Assembly: GCA_031285845.1 (NCBI GenBank)
Contig: JAITVK010000019.1
Coordinates: 1 to 64,000 of the forward strand
DNA: 64,000 nt
DNA from: Propionibacteriaceae bacterium
GTDB taxonomy: Bacteria > Actinomycetota > Actinomycetes > Propionibacteriales > Propionibacteriaceae
Direction of reading: 5' to 3'
The notes under the pieces are model-generated. The model did not search any database, was not told the origin of the DNA, and saw only the letters and a list, made by a program, of their open reading frames with translations. Both the position numbers and the translations under genes were made by a program. Shown here one piece after another: positions 52,173-60,958 of the stretch. Positions within the stretch are counted from its first letter, which is position 1; each line of letters starts with the position of its first letter.

Positions 52173-53135
52173 ATGACGAAACAGAATTCGGACGCGCACG
52201 CGACCTCCTCGATGGCTGTCGCCACTGACGAATCCTTGGCGACCACGCCCGAGCTGGCGGTCGCCAGTCGGCGGATCGGGCGTCGTCGGCTGATCGTTCG
52301 GCGCTTCCTGCGCAACAGGCTGGCCTTGGTCGGATCGTGCGGGATCTTGGTGTTGGTGCTGGTCGCGATCATCGGTCCTTTCTTCCTGCCGTGGGCGTAC
52401 GACGCGGTCGATTCCCGCGCATTCCTGGCCCCGCCCAGCGCCAGCCACTGGCTCGGAACCACTCAGGTCGGGCGCGATGTGTTGGCGATGACGGTTCACG
52501 GCATGAGTCGCTCACTGATCATCGGTTTCCTAGTCGCCATCATGCAGACGGCGATTTCTTGTGCGATGGGGGCCACCGCGGCGTACTTCGGTAAATGGAC
52601 CGAGCGGACGATCATGTGGGTCATCGACCTGTTCCAGATCATCCCGAGCTTCCTGGTGATCGCGGTGCTCATGAAAGGCCATTCCAACCCGAGCAATTCA
52701 TGGATCCTGATGGCTTTGCTGCTGGCCGCTTGGGGATGGATGATGACGGCGCGCGTGGTGCGCTCCCTGACTTTGTCGCTGAAGCAGCGCGAGTACATTC
52801 TCGCCGCGCGTTACATGGGCTTGTCTCCGGTGAAGATCATCATCCGCCATATTCTGCCCAACATCTCATCGCTGTTGATCGTGGATCTGACGCTGGGCGT
52901 GGGCTACGCCATTCTGGCGGAGACCGGTCTGAGCTTCTTGGGCTTCGGTATCATGGCTCCCGACACCTCGCTGGGCACGATCATCTCCGAGGGCTCACGC
53001 TTGGCGTCCAGTTATCCCTGGATCTTCGCCACCCCGGCCATCATCCTGGTTTTCTTGGTGATGTGCGTCAATGCCATCGGCGACGGACTGCGCGACGCGC
53101 TGGATCCGAACTCACAGTCAGGAGGTCGGGCATGA
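52173..53135 (+). CDS. peptide ABC transporter permease (DppC-like)
   Basis: A 320-residue permease. After a 45-residue polar N-terminus come six helices. The OppC/DppC N-terminal signature RRFLRNRLALVGSCGILVLVLVA is present, as is HWLGTTQVGRDVLAMTVHG, the DppC motif 'GTDxLGRDxxS' in a variant form. The EAA loop is REYILAARYMGLSPVKIIIRHILPN, and the C-terminal part AETGLSFLGFGIMAPDTSLGTII is standard. It starts 2 bp after the stop of the first permease. It should form the membrane channel with that protein. Confidence 0.9.
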   Translation: MTKQNSDAHATSSMAVATDESLATTPELAVASRRIGRRRLIVRRFLRNRLALVGSCGILVLVLVAIIGPFFLPWAYDAVDSRAFLAPPSASHWLGTTQVGRDVLAMTVHGMSRSLIIGFLVAIMQTAISCAMGATAAYFGKWTERTIMWVIDLFQIIPSFLVIAVLMKGHSNPSNSWILMALLLAAWGWMMTARVVRSLTLSLKQREYILAARYMGLSPVKIIIRHILPNISSLLIVDLTLGVGYAILAETGLSFLGFGIMAPDTSLGTIISEGSRLASSYPWIFATPAIILVFLVMCVNAIGDGLRDALDPNSQSGGRA

Positions 53136-53172
53136 TCCCAACCATCATCATCACCGATCAGGTGGGTGCGTC

Positions 53173-55254
53173 ATGAGTCCGATCCTGTCTGTCAAGGACC
53201 TGCACGTCACCTTTCCCTCCGAGGCTGGGCCCGTTCAAGCGGTACGCGGTCTAAGCTTCAATCTCGACCGTGGGGAGACCATGGCCCTGGTCGGGGAATC
53301 GGGCTCCGGCAAGTCAGTGACCTCGTTGGCCATCATGGGGTTGCACCCGGACACTGCCCGGATCGAAGGGTCGGTTCAACTCGACGGCGAGGAACTTCTG
53401 GGCAAGACCGACGACCAGATGTCGAAGATCCGCGGCAAGAGGATTTCCATGGTCTTCCAGGATCCCTTGTCGGCGCTGACGCCGGTCTACACCATCGGCG
53501 ACCAGATCGTCGAAGCGCTGGTCATCCACCAGTCGATGTCCAAGCCCGAGGCGTGGGATCGGGCGATCGAATTGTTGAACCTGGTCGGTATTCCTGATCC
53601 CGCGACCCGGGCGAAAGCCTTCCCGTTCGAGTTCTCGGGCGGCATGCGCCAGCGGGTCATGATCGCGATGGCGATCGCCAACCAACCAGACATCATTATC
53701 GCCGATGAGCCGACGACCGCGCTGGATGTCACGATTCAGGCGCAGGTTCTGGAGGTGCTGAAGAAGGCCCAGGCCGAGACCGGCGCGGCGATGATCCTGA
53801 TCACTCATGACCTGGGGGTCGTGGCAGGCAACGGTGACAAGGTCACCGTGATGTACGCTGGCCGCCCGGTCGAGCAGGGCAGCGTCGACGACATCTTCTA
53901 CAGGCCGCGGATGCCGTACACGATCGGTCTGTTGGGAACGGTGCCCAGATTGGATCACTCCAGCGACGAGGCGCTGCCCGTCCTGGAAGGCACCCCACCA
54001 TCGGTGGTCAACCTGCCACCAGGCTGCCCGTTCGCCCCGCGTTGTCCTCTAGCTGATGAGGCCTGCTTGGAGGCGGAGCCGAGCCTGGAGCTGTTGGATG
54101 AACCTGGTGTTGAGCCAGCGGCTTTGCCTCATCGCGCGGCCTGTGTCAAGGTCGATCAGATCGAGAAGAACCACTGGACCCATCGCGACATTTTTCCGGC
54201 CGGGGTCATCCAGGCCTCCCAATACGCCGACATTCCGCGCGAGGACCGTCAGCAGGTGCTCGAATTGCATCAGGTACGGAAATACTTCCCGCTGATGAAG
54301 GGCGCCATCTACCGTCGGCAGACCGGCACTATCAAGGCTGTCGATGACATCGATCTGGATGTTCGTCGCGGCGAGACGGTCGGTTTGGTCGGGGAGTCTG
54401 GCTCGGGGAAATCCACGACCCTGCTGGAGATTCTTGAACTCGCCAAGCCGCAGTCGGGGACGATTTCAGTTCTCGGACAAGACACCAGCGCCTTGTCACG
54501 GCATGAGCGTCGTGATCTGCGGCAACATATTCAAGTTGTTTTCCAGGATCCGATGGCGGCGGTCGACCCCCGGTTGCCCGTGTTCGACATCATCGCCGAA
54601 CCGCTGGAGGCTTTCGGCTGGAACAAGCCTGACATCGAGAAGCGGGTGTTCGAGTTGCTCGATTTGGTGGGGCTGGAGCCGAGCCATGCCGATCGCTATC
54701 CGCAGCATTTCTCCGGTGGCCAGCGCCAACGCATCGGTATCGCCCGAGCTTTGGCGCTCAGTCCGGAGATCCTGATTCTGGACGAGCCCGTCTCCGCACT
54801 GGACGTGTCCATTCAAGCCGGTGTCATCAACTTGCTGGCGGACCTTCAAGGAAAGCTCGGGTTGTCGTACCTGTTTGTCGCCCACGATCTGGCGGTCATC
54901 CGGCACGTCGCCGACCGCGTGGCGGTGATGTACTTGGGTGACATCGTGGAGATCGGTCAGGTCGACCAGGTCTATGACGCGCCGACCCATCCATACACGC
55001 AGGCGCTCATTTCGGCGATCCCCATCCCTGATCCTCATGTGGAGCGCAGCCGTCAGCGAATCGTGTTGGAAGGTGATCTGCCGTCGCCGGCCAATCCGCC
55101 CTCGGGCTGCAAGTTCCGCAGCCGTTGCCCGAAGTTCGCCACCTTGGACTCGGTCAGTCAGACCAAGTGCGCTGAACAAGCGCCAGTGTTGACTTCTTGC
55201 GGGACCGACCACCTCATGGCCTGTCACTTCGGCGAGGCTGTCAGCGTACTGTGA
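53173..55254 (+). CDS. fused two-domain peptide transporter ATPase (DppD-DppF-like)
   Basis: A 693-residue protein with two OppD/DppD-type cassettes in one chain. Cassette 1 (residues 5-330) has GESGSGKSVTSLAIMGL, FSGGMRQRVMIAMAIANQ and IIADEPTTALD, ending in a cysteine motif GCPFAPRCPLADEAC. Cassette 2 (about 355-690) has GESGSGKSTTLLEILEL, FSGGQRQRIGIARALAL and ILILDEPVSALD, followed by GCKFRSRCPKF. The paired cysteine motifs are typical for OppD and OppF and may bind an iron-sulfur cluster. The true start is ATG at 53173 behind AGGTGGG; the earlier frame is spurious. Fusion of D and F is common in actinobacteria. Confidence 0.92.
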   Translation: MSPILSVKDLHVTFPSEAGPVQAVRGLSFNLDRGETMALVGESGSGKSVTSLAIMGLHPDTARIEGSVQLDGEELLGKTDDQMSKIRGKRISMVFQDPLSALTPVYTIGDQIVEALVIHQSMSKPEAWDRAIELLNLVGIPDPATRAKAFPFEFSGGMRQRVMIAMAIANQPDIIIADEPTTALDVTIQAQVLEVLKKAQAETGAAMILITHDLGVVAGNGDKVTVMYAGRPVEQGSVDDIFYRPRMPYTIGLLGTVPRLDHSSDEALPVLEGTPPSVVNLPPGCPFAPRCPLADEACLEAEPSLELLDEPGVEPAALPHRAACVKVDQIEKNHWTHRDIFPAGVIQASQYADIPREDRQQVLELHQVRKYFPLMKGAIYRRQTGTIKAVDDIDLDVRRGETVGLVGESGSGKSTTLLEILELAKPQSGTISVLGQDTSALSRHERRDLRQHIQVVFQDPMAAVDPRLPVFDIIAEPLEAFGWNKPDIEKRVFELLDLVGLEPSHADRYPQHFSGGQRQRIGIARALALSPEILILDEPVSALDVSIQAGVINLLADLQGKLGLSYLFVAHDLAVIRHVADRVAVMYLGDIVEIGQVDQVYDAPTHPYTQALISAIPIPDPHVERSRQRIVLEGDLPSPANPPSGCKFRSRCPKFATLDSVSQTKCAEQAPVLTSCGTDHLMACHFGEAVSVL

Positions 55255-55464
55255 CCGAATTGTGACCTGGACAACCGTGTTCGGCCCGGGGTGCTTTGGT
55301 ATGGTGAAACTGACTAGCGGTGACTCACATCAGCAATTGTCAAGCGTCGGATCTGGTGCGGGACACCGGATCGACTAACCAACGAAGTGTTTCTTGCGAT
55401 CGAATGATCGCCCTGGACACGGATCGGCTCGACCCGGGCCGAACAACCACGAGAAGGAGATGCA
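55255..55464 (+). promoter_or_regulatory. intergenic region before the binding-protein gene
   Basis: An extended -10 like TGGTATGGT (55297-55305) 160 bp before the start suggests separate expression of the binding protein, which is usually needed in excess. GAAGGAG at 55453-55459 is the ribosome binding site. I find no hairpin here. Confidence 0.35.
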
Positions 55465-57147
55465 ATGAAGAGAAGACTGTTGCCCTTGGCCGCAGCCGTT
55501 GTCGCTGTGGCGTTGAGCCTCAGCGGATGCGGTGCGAATCAGGGCGGTGACTCGGTGACCAAGTCAGGCTGGGACGTGAACGAGCAGCCCCGCGACAAGG
55601 TTCAGGATGGTGGCACCTTCCACGGCGCCTTTGGCTCCGAGATCAAGACGTGGAACCTCTCCACGGCGGTCGGCAACGACTACGAGATGAGGCTCATGCA
55701 ATCGGCCTTGTTCGAGAACTGGATCTTCGAAGATGGTGTCGGCAATCACACCAACAACCCGAACTACATCAGCGAACTCAAAGAAGAGGTCAAGGACGGC
55801 AAACTTGTTCTGACCATGTCGATCAACCCCAAGGCTGTGTGGAACGACGGCGCTCCGATCACGGTCAAGGATTGGCAGCGCACAGTCGAGGTCATGTCCG
55901 GAACCGATGATGATTATTCCATCGCTTCGTCCGACGGTTGGGACAAGATCGAGTCCGTCGAGCAGGGCAAGACCGCCCAAGACGTGGTGTTCACGTTCAA
56001 AGAGACTTTCCCCGATTGGCAGACTCTGTTCATCGGTTCTCCGCTGCGCGCTGAGTCGGCCGTCGACGCTGACACGTTCAACGACGGGTGGTCGACCTAC
56101 AAGAAGGAGTGGTATTCCGGTCCGTACATCGTGACCGACTTCGAGTCTTCATCTAACACAGTGACCATGGAGCGCAACCCGAACTGGTGGGGCGATAAGG
56201 GCAAGCTGGACAAGATCATTTGGAAGTACGTCAGCACGGATCAGTGGCCGACTGCCTTCGCCAATGGCGAGTTGGACTACATCGACATCGGCCAGGACGC
56301 CAATGCGTACGCCCAGGTCCAGAACACTCCTGGTGCTCAGATTCGTCGCTCTAGTGGCCCGAACTACCGCCACTTCACCGTCAACTCGAAGTCCGGGGTG
56401 CTCTCGGATGTGAATATCCGCCAGGCCATCGTCATGGGTCTGGACCGAGCCGCGATCACCGCTTCCGACTTGGCCGGGCTGGACGTCGACACCAACTTGT
56501 CGCAGAAGAACTCCAACCTGTACATGCAGGACCAGGCCGGTTACACCGACTGGGCTGAGAAGACTGGCATCAAGTTCGACCAGGCCGGCGCCAAGAAGAA
56601 GCTGGAAGAGGCCGGTTACACCATGGGCTCTGACGGCTACTACGCCAAGGATGGTCAGACGCTGACCGTGCGCTTCGCGGTCCTGACCGGCGTTCCGACC
56701 TCCGAAGGTGAAGGCCAGTTGATCCTGGCGCAGATGAAGGAGATCGGCGTCAAGATCGAGCTTCAGAACCTGAACACCGCGACAGATTGGCCCGGCGTTC
56801 TGACTGACCACAAGTTCGACATCATCGGCTTCTCCTGGATGGGCACCGCCTTCCCGCTGGCCAACATCAACCAGCTCTTCGGCGCCACCTCGGACTCGAA
56901 CTACGCTCAACTCGACACCCCGTTGGTTGACGAGCTGACTCCGAAGATCGCCGCTGAGATGGATCCTGCCGCTCGCCAGAAGCTGGCCCAGCAGGTCGAC
57001 GAGGCGCTCTGGAAGAACGTCCACACCATCCCGTTGTATCAGCGTCCGGCGCTGGCCGGTGTCAAGGCGAACCTGGCGAACTTCGGTTCGTTCGGCTTGG
57101 CGCAGACCCCGAAGACCTGGGTCAACGTCGGGTATGTCGCTGAGTGA
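55465..57147 (+). CDS. peptide ABC transporter substrate-binding lipoprotein
   Basis: A 560-residue family 5 (OppA/DppA) extracellular solute-binding protein. Residues 1-23 form a lipoprotein signal (MKRRLLPLAAAVVAVALSLS) ending in the lipobox LSGC, so the mature protein is lipid-anchored at Cys22. The fold shows LSTAVGNDYEMRLMQSALFE, VWNDGAPITVKDWQRTVEVM, and the C-terminal TDHKFDIIGFSWMGTAFPL with NYAQLDTPLVDELT. The sequence YRHFTVNSKSGVLSDVNIRQAIVMGLDR is the best conserved stretch. Its position last in the operon, behind permeases and ATPases, supports peptide uptake, but nickel, sugar or bile-acid ligands exist in the family. Confidence 0.9.
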   Translation: MKRRLLPLAAAVVAVALSLSGCGANQGGDSVTKSGWDVNEQPRDKVQDGGTFHGAFGSEIKTWNLSTAVGNDYEMRLMQSALFENWIFEDGVGNHTNNPNYISELKEEVKDGKLVLTMSINPKAVWNDGAPITVKDWQRTVEVMSGTDDDYSIASSDGWDKIESVEQGKTAQDVVFTFKETFPDWQTLFIGSPLRAESAVDADTFNDGWSTYKKEWYSGPYIVTDFESSSNTVTMERNPNWWGDKGKLDKIIWKYVSTDQWPTAFANGELDYIDIGQDANAYAQVQNTPGAQIRRSSGPNYRHFTVNSKSGVLSDVNIRQAIVMGLDRAAITASDLAGLDVDTNLSQKNSNLYMQDQAGYTDWAEKTGIKFDQAGAKKKLEEAGYTMGSDGYYAKDGQTLTVRFAVLTGVPTSEGEGQLILAQMKEIGVKIELQNLNTATDWPGVLTDHKFDIIGFSWMGTAFPLANINQLFGATSDSNYAQLDTPLVDELTPKIAAEMDPAARQKLAQQVDEALWKNVHTIPLYQRPALAGVKANLANFGSFGLAQTPKTWVNVGYVAE

Positions 57148-57174
57148 TCTGATGATCTGATCGCACAAGCACTG

Positions 57175-57202
57175 AAGTGGGAGCCTTTCGAGGCTCCCAC
57201 TT
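57175..57202 (+). terminator. terminator of the peptide transporter operon
   Basis: AAGTGGGAGCC (57175-57185) and GGCTCCCACTT (57192-57202) form a perfect 11-bp stem around TTTCGA. Only TT and a mixed tail follow, so it is a moderate terminator. Confidence 0.75.
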
Positions 57203-57504
57203 CGTCGTTCTCGGGCGGTTGAGTCTTCGGGACCGGTCATGGGACGACTTTCGAACTGCGCGAGGTTGGCTTTAGACGGGAGGTCGGGCATCGGGACGGG
57301 GCGGCTCAACGATCGCCGTCGGTGGGCTATGAGCCGCCACGAGTCAGTGGGCCATGAGGTGAGATATCTTGGCGACGGTGGCTCGCATCGGGTTTGCCAC
57401 GCGTCCGCGCGCAGACCGGCGACTGGATGGATTTGTCGTCTATCCGACCACAGGCTTCCTGCCGTCCGGTCACGGTCTTATGAATCTTGGGCGGCCGACT
57501 TAAG
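57203..57504. other. intergenic region without recognised feature
   Basis: This stretch of 302 bp between the operon terminator and tRNA-Lys holds only frames that run through the tRNA or lack ribosome binding sites. I see nothing more in it. Confidence 0.5.
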
Positions 57505-57576
57505 TACCCCCAGTGGGATTCGAACCCACGACCTACGGATTAAAAGTCCGCAGCTCTACCGCTGAGCTATAGGGGC
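57505..57576 (-). tRNA. tRNA-Lys (anticodon TTT)
   Basis: Read on the minus strand, 72 nt form a complete cloverleaf: acceptor GCCCCTA paired with TGGGGGT (first pair G-U) and discriminator A. The D arm is GCTC/GAGC with an AGCGGTA loop. The anticodon stem is GCGGA/TCCGT with loop CTTTTAA, giving anticodon TTT. The T arm is GTGGG/CCCAC with TTCGAAT. CCA is not encoded. Confidence 0.97.
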
Positions 57577-57651
57577 GCACGCTCTAGTGTAGTGGGTCGG
57601 CCACGCTCAGGTGTAACGGCGTCCATCGTCTAGGATCCGATCAACCAGACA

Positions 57652-58659
57652 TCAGGCGTAGTCATTGCTCATAGCGACACTCGGATCGACGGTCGAAGCC
57701 AGCAATCCGACCGAGGTCATCGCTTCACTCATCGACCTCCACTGGGCCGGATCGAGGTCGGGTGAGATCGTGCCGTGACTGTCGCTGAACAATTGGGTCG
57801 TCGCCGGCAGGATCTTCTCGGCTGTGGTCACGGTCTCGCCGCGGAAGTTCGGAATGTAGTCGGCGGCGATCGTCAGAGTTGTGGTCGGATCTTTCGCGGC
57901 TGTCGTCATGCCCTGCCTCATGCCGTGGATCACGGCGGCGACAGTGTCGGGATGAGCCTTGGCGTACGCGGTGGTGGTGGCCAGGCAAATCGAGACCAGG
58001 TCGAGTTTCGGGTCTATCACGCGAATCGGAACCCCGGCCATCTCGAAACTGATGACATCGGAGTTGGAGAATCCGATCACGGCGTCGACTTTGCCGGTGG
58101 TCAAAGCCACCTGTTGGGTGTAGCCGATCTCCGAGATCGTCACGTCTTGGTCGGTCAGTCCGGCCTGTTTGAGGCCGATCAGCACGGCGAACCAGTTCTC
58201 GCCGAAACGGCCGGGAATTCCGATGGTCTTGCCGCGCAGGTCGGCCATCGCGGTGATGTCCGAGTCGGCCGGGACGATCAGTCGGGACGGGTACTGGCTG
58301 TAGTACGAGCCGATCGCTATGATGTCGACGCCTTGGCTGCGGGCCTGCAGGATCTCATCACCGCCGGCGACCACGAACTGTTCCTCCCCGGCGATCAGCG
58401 CAGTGAACAACCCTTCGGAGGCGCCGTGGTGACGTAGCGTGATCGCAGCGTTGGCGTACGCCTTGTCATGGTCGGCGACATAGAACGGCGCGAACTGGAT
58501 GTTGGGGATGTACGTCAGGCCGATTGTCGCTTCGTCGGGAGCGGAACTGGTCCCGGTGGCCGGTCCCGCTTGGCAGGCGGTCAGGCTGAAAGCGATGAGT
58601 CCGACGAGCAGTACGCCTGCGAGGCGTCGCACTCGTGTGAAGCGGTGTCGAACGGTCAT
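57652..58659 (-). CDS. ribY: FMN-riboswitch-linked ABC substrate-binding lipoprotein (RibY-like)
   Basis: A 335-residue NMT1/ThiY-family binding protein. The lipoprotein signal is RLAGVLLVGLIAFSLTAC with the cysteine at residue 25. The mature part has IGLTYIPNIQFAPFYVADHDKAYA, the classic NMT1/THI5 opening, and GEEQFVVAGGDEILQARSQG plus LRGKTIGIPGRFGENWFAV. The frame extends upstream, but GAAAGGAC ahead of the ATG at 58659 and the signal peptide set the start. Its ATG overlaps the permease stop (ATGA). An FMN riboswitch heads the transcript, which points to riboflavin or a flavin precursor as ligand rather than thiamin pyrimidine. No ATPase gene is next to it. Confidence 0.85.
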   Translation of the reverse strand: MTVRHRFTRVRRLAGVLLVGLIAFSLTACQAGPATGTSSAPDEATIGLTYIPNIQFAPFYVADHDKAYANAAITLRHHGASEGLFTALIAGEEQFVVAGGDEILQARSQGVDIIAIGSYYSQYPSRLIVPADSDITAMADLRGKTIGIPGRFGENWFAVLIGLKQAGLTDQDVTISEIGYTQQVALTTGKVDAVIGFSNSDVISFEMAGVPIRVIDPKLDLVSICLATTTAYAKAHPDTVAAVIHGMRQGMTTAAKDPTTTLTIAADYIPNFRGETVTTAEKILPATTQLFSDSHGTISPDLDPAQWRSMSEAMTSVGLLASTVDPSVAMSNDYA

Positions 58660-59474
58660 GGTGCGTCCTTTCGGTGGTGATGGGCTGATGAACTGGTCGT
58701 GGCGACCGAGCCGAGGCCGAACCTTGACCAGCGCCGCTCGGCGAACGAGACAAAGGAATAGATGGTGGCCGCCACAGCGGCCAAAACGATGATGGTGGCG
58801 AACATCCCGGCGGTGTCGTTGGCGTTGCGCTGTGCGGTCAGCAGGGTCCCCAGGCCGGTTCCGCCCATCACCATCTCGCCAACGACGGCCCCGGTGACCG
58901 ACAAGGTGAAGCCGTTGCGCACTCCGGCCAGGATGTTGTGCAGCGCCAGGGGCAGTTCCATGTAGATCAGCAGTGCGAACCATCCGGCTCCATCCAACTG
59001 GGCGGCGGCCAGAATCTCACGGTCGATGTGTCGGAAGCCGACCACGGCCGACACCAGGATGGGGAAGAACACCATCAAGGCGCACAACGCCACGATCGGA
59101 CCGAGGCCGTACCCGATCCACAGGGCCAGCAATGGGGCGAGGGCGATGGCGGGGATGGCCTGAGTCGCGCCGAGGAAAGGCAGCACCGCGGCTGAGACCA
59201 GTCGGACCCGGTAGATCAACACCGCCAGGGGCAGGGCGACAGCTGTGCCGACCACACTGCCGAGCAGAGATTCCGTCACGGTGACCCCGACGTAGCTCCA
59301 CATGTCCGCCGGCTGGAAGATTCCGGCGTACAACTGAATGGCGACAGCGCCTGGCCCGGGCAGAAGGTAGCTCGGCATCGAACCGAGGGCGGTGGTGAGC
59401 CACCAACCCGCCACAAGGATCACCCCAAGGCAGCAGGGCGCCACGATAGTGAGCCAGGAGCGGTGGTGTCGCAT
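58656..59474 (-). CDS. ribX: FMN-riboswitch-linked ABC transporter permease (RibX-like)
   Basis: A 272-residue binding-protein-dependent permease with about six helices. It has the SsuC/TauC/ThiX-like core YVGVTVTESLLGSVVGTAVALP and the EAA loop FRHIDREILAAAQLDGAGWFALLIYMELPLAL, then GVRNGFTLSVTGAVVGEMVMGGTGLG. The family moves sulfonates, nitrate, pyrimidines or riboflavin; the riboswitch and the neighbouring binding protein support RibX. The start at 59474 is inside a longer frame; the frame's first 39 residues read through the leader region. The gene ends in the 4-bp overlap with the binding-protein gene. Confidence 0.85.
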   Translation of the reverse strand: MRHHRSWLTIVAPCCLGVILVAGWWLTTALGSMPSYLLPGPGAVAIQLYAGIFQPADMWSYVGVTVTESLLGSVVGTAVALPLAVLIYRVRLVSAAVLPFLGATQAIPAIALAPLLALWIGYGLGPIVALCALMVFFPILVSAVVGFRHIDREILAAAQLDGAGWFALLIYMELPLALHNILAGVRNGFTLSVTGAVVGEMVMGGTGLGTLLTAQRNANDTAGMFATIIVLAAVAATIYSFVSFAERRWSRFGLGSVATTSSSAHHHRKDAP

Positions 59475-59489
59475 GTGTGGGCCAATCCT

Positions 59490-59520
59490 GGAGCCTGGCG
59501 ATCGACCAGTGCGAGGCTCC
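59490..59520 (-). promoter_or_regulatory. hairpin in the riboswitch expression platform
   Basis: GGAGCCT (plus strand 59490-59496) and AGGCTCC (59514-59520) form a perfect 7-bp stem just before the ribX start, ending at the AGGA that could serve as ribosome binding site. It may control access to the start; no T-tract terminator is evident. Confidence 0.4.
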
Positions 59521-59600
59521 TCATCCACACCAGTTCGGCCAACGCAGGGGTGGGGATGCGAGCAAAAGCCGCTGAAGGCGCACGCCAACAAGCGACTCGA

Positions 59601-59749
59601 CCATTCCTCCCATCCAGACTGTCACTGTCGGTTCTGGAATTTCACCAGATCGGCCCTCGGGCGTACGCCTTCGGGTTCGCGGACTTGGGGCGGCCTATGT
59701 CAGGGGCCCATCACCGCCGGTTCGGAATCACACCGACCCCGGAATTGGT
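59601..59749 (-). promoter_or_regulatory. FMN riboswitch (RFN element)
   Basis: On the minus strand the conserved RFN blocks occur in order: GGGGTCGGTG and ATTCCGAACCGGCGGTGAT near 59710-59739, GTCCGCGAACCCGA at 59671-59684, and AATTCCAGAACCGACAG then AGTCTGGATGGGAG (59607-59620). The closing helix P1 is CCAATTCC with GGAATGG. All six helices of the aptamer can be drawn. It lies about 125 nt before ribX. When FMN is bound, expression should fall. Confidence 0.95.
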
Positions 59750-59779
59750 GCCACCAGCCTACCATCTGTGTCGGTGAGA

Positions 59780-60625
59780 TTAATCGAATACTACGGTGCG
59801 CACGCCATCGAGGAGGACACGGTGCTGGGCGAACAGTTTCACCGCCCGGGTCAAAGTCACCGATTCGACGTCTTCCCCCATCTCACGCAGATCGGCCACG
59901 GATTTGGAGTGATCGACCCGAACCACGGACTGGTCGATGATCGGGCCCTCATCCAAGTCGGCGGTGACGAAATGGGCGGTGGCCCCGATTAGTTTGACGC
60001 CACGGCTGCGGGCTTGACGGTACGGGTTGGCGCCTTTGAAACCGGGTAGGAACGAATGGTGGATGTTGATGGCTCTGCTGCCCAACCAGTCGCACAGCTC
60101 GCTGGACAGGATTTGCATGTAACGGGCCAAGACCACCAGTTCGATGTCGTGGTCTTCCACGATCTGACGCACGCGGTCCTCGAACTGTGCCTTGGTCGCC
60201 GCCGCCACGGCCCGGGATTCAAACTTCACTTGGTGGAATCGCGCCAGCGGCGCCAAGTCGGGGTGGTTGCTCAGAACCAAGGGGACCGTGATCGGCAAAG
60301 TTCCGGTTCGTGCGTGGGTCAGCAGCGCGTTGAGGCAGTGTCCGGCGGTGGACACCAGGATCAACGTGCGCATCCGCCGTCCGACCTCGTCGACCTGCAC
60401 CGATCCGCCGAACCGGCGTGCGACAGCGTCCAGCGCACGAGCCAGTTCGTCGGGGCGAAGCGCTGACTCGACCTGGATGCGCATGAAGAATGTGCCGGTG
60501 TCGGGCGACGAATACTGTTGCGACTCGGTGATGTTGCCCTTCATCGACACGATCGCCCCGCTGATGGCATAGACGATTCCGGGCCGGTCGGGACAGATGA
60601 ATGTGACGACACAGTGGTTGGTCAT
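59780..60625 (-). CDS. purU: formyltetrahydrofolate deformylase
   Basis: A 281-residue hydrolase that releases formate from 10-formyltetrahydrofolate, supplying formate to purine synthesis and balancing folate pools. The N-terminal ACT domain begins VVTFICPDRPGIVYAISGAI. The formyltransferase-like catalytic part has INIHHSFLPGFKGANPYRQA (catalytic His and the Asn-Ile-His triplet) and GATAHFVTADLDEGPIIDQ with the catalytic Asp. The start MTNHCVVTF is six bases after TAAGAT, with no ribosome binding site, so the mRNA is probably leaderless. It lies divergent from ffh. Confidence 0.95.
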   Translation of the reverse strand: MTNHCVVTFICPDRPGIVYAISGAIVSMKGNITESQQYSSPDTGTFFMRIQVESALRPDELARALDAVARRFGGSVQVDEVGRRMRTLILVSTAGHCLNALLTHARTGTLPITVPLVLSNHPDLAPLARFHQVKFESRAVAAATKAQFEDRVRQIVEDHDIELVVLARYMQILSSELCDWLGSRAINIHHSFLPGFKGANPYRQARSRGVKLIGATAHFVTADLDEGPIIDQSVVRVDHSKSVADLREMGEDVESVTLTRAVKLFAQHRVLLDGVRTVVFD

Positions 60626-60958
60626 GGGTCGATCTTAGGGGGTACGCTCCGATGCAACCACGGACCTGGCTGTCGTGGGCGCAGGTCGGGGGTCGCGCTG
60701 TGCCTGATGGGTCGTCAGATCCAGGTGGGCGGCCTTGTGTGGCTGGCGTGCACCAGTGTGCGCCGGAGGGAACCTGGATGGCCGAGACGGAGGAATCGAC
60801 GACGGCGCGTACACCTGTGCCGCGGGGGAGGAACGCGGGCGCCCGCGATCGGTGCCGCGCTCATCGCGGACACCTGAGTCGGTCCGGGAGGAACCCCGGC
60901 GGTGGCGGCGAGCGGCGAGAGTCGGTCTAGTATCCTTGAGCGGGTAGAAAGGGAAGTT
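60626..60958. promoter_or_regulatory. divergent region with purU and ffh promoters
   Basis: TAAGAT (60632-60637, minus strand) sits 6 nt before purU. TAGTAT (60928-60933, plus strand) precedes ffh by 25 nt, and AGAAAGGGAAG near 60946-60956 is the ffh ribosome binding site. The middle 270 bp hold no supported gene. Confidence 0.5.

Noticed and set aside
57239-57565. A 108-codon plus-strand ORF
   Set aside because: It runs through the tRNA-Lys gene in antisense and contains the common tRNA-derived false peptide PSGIRTHDL.
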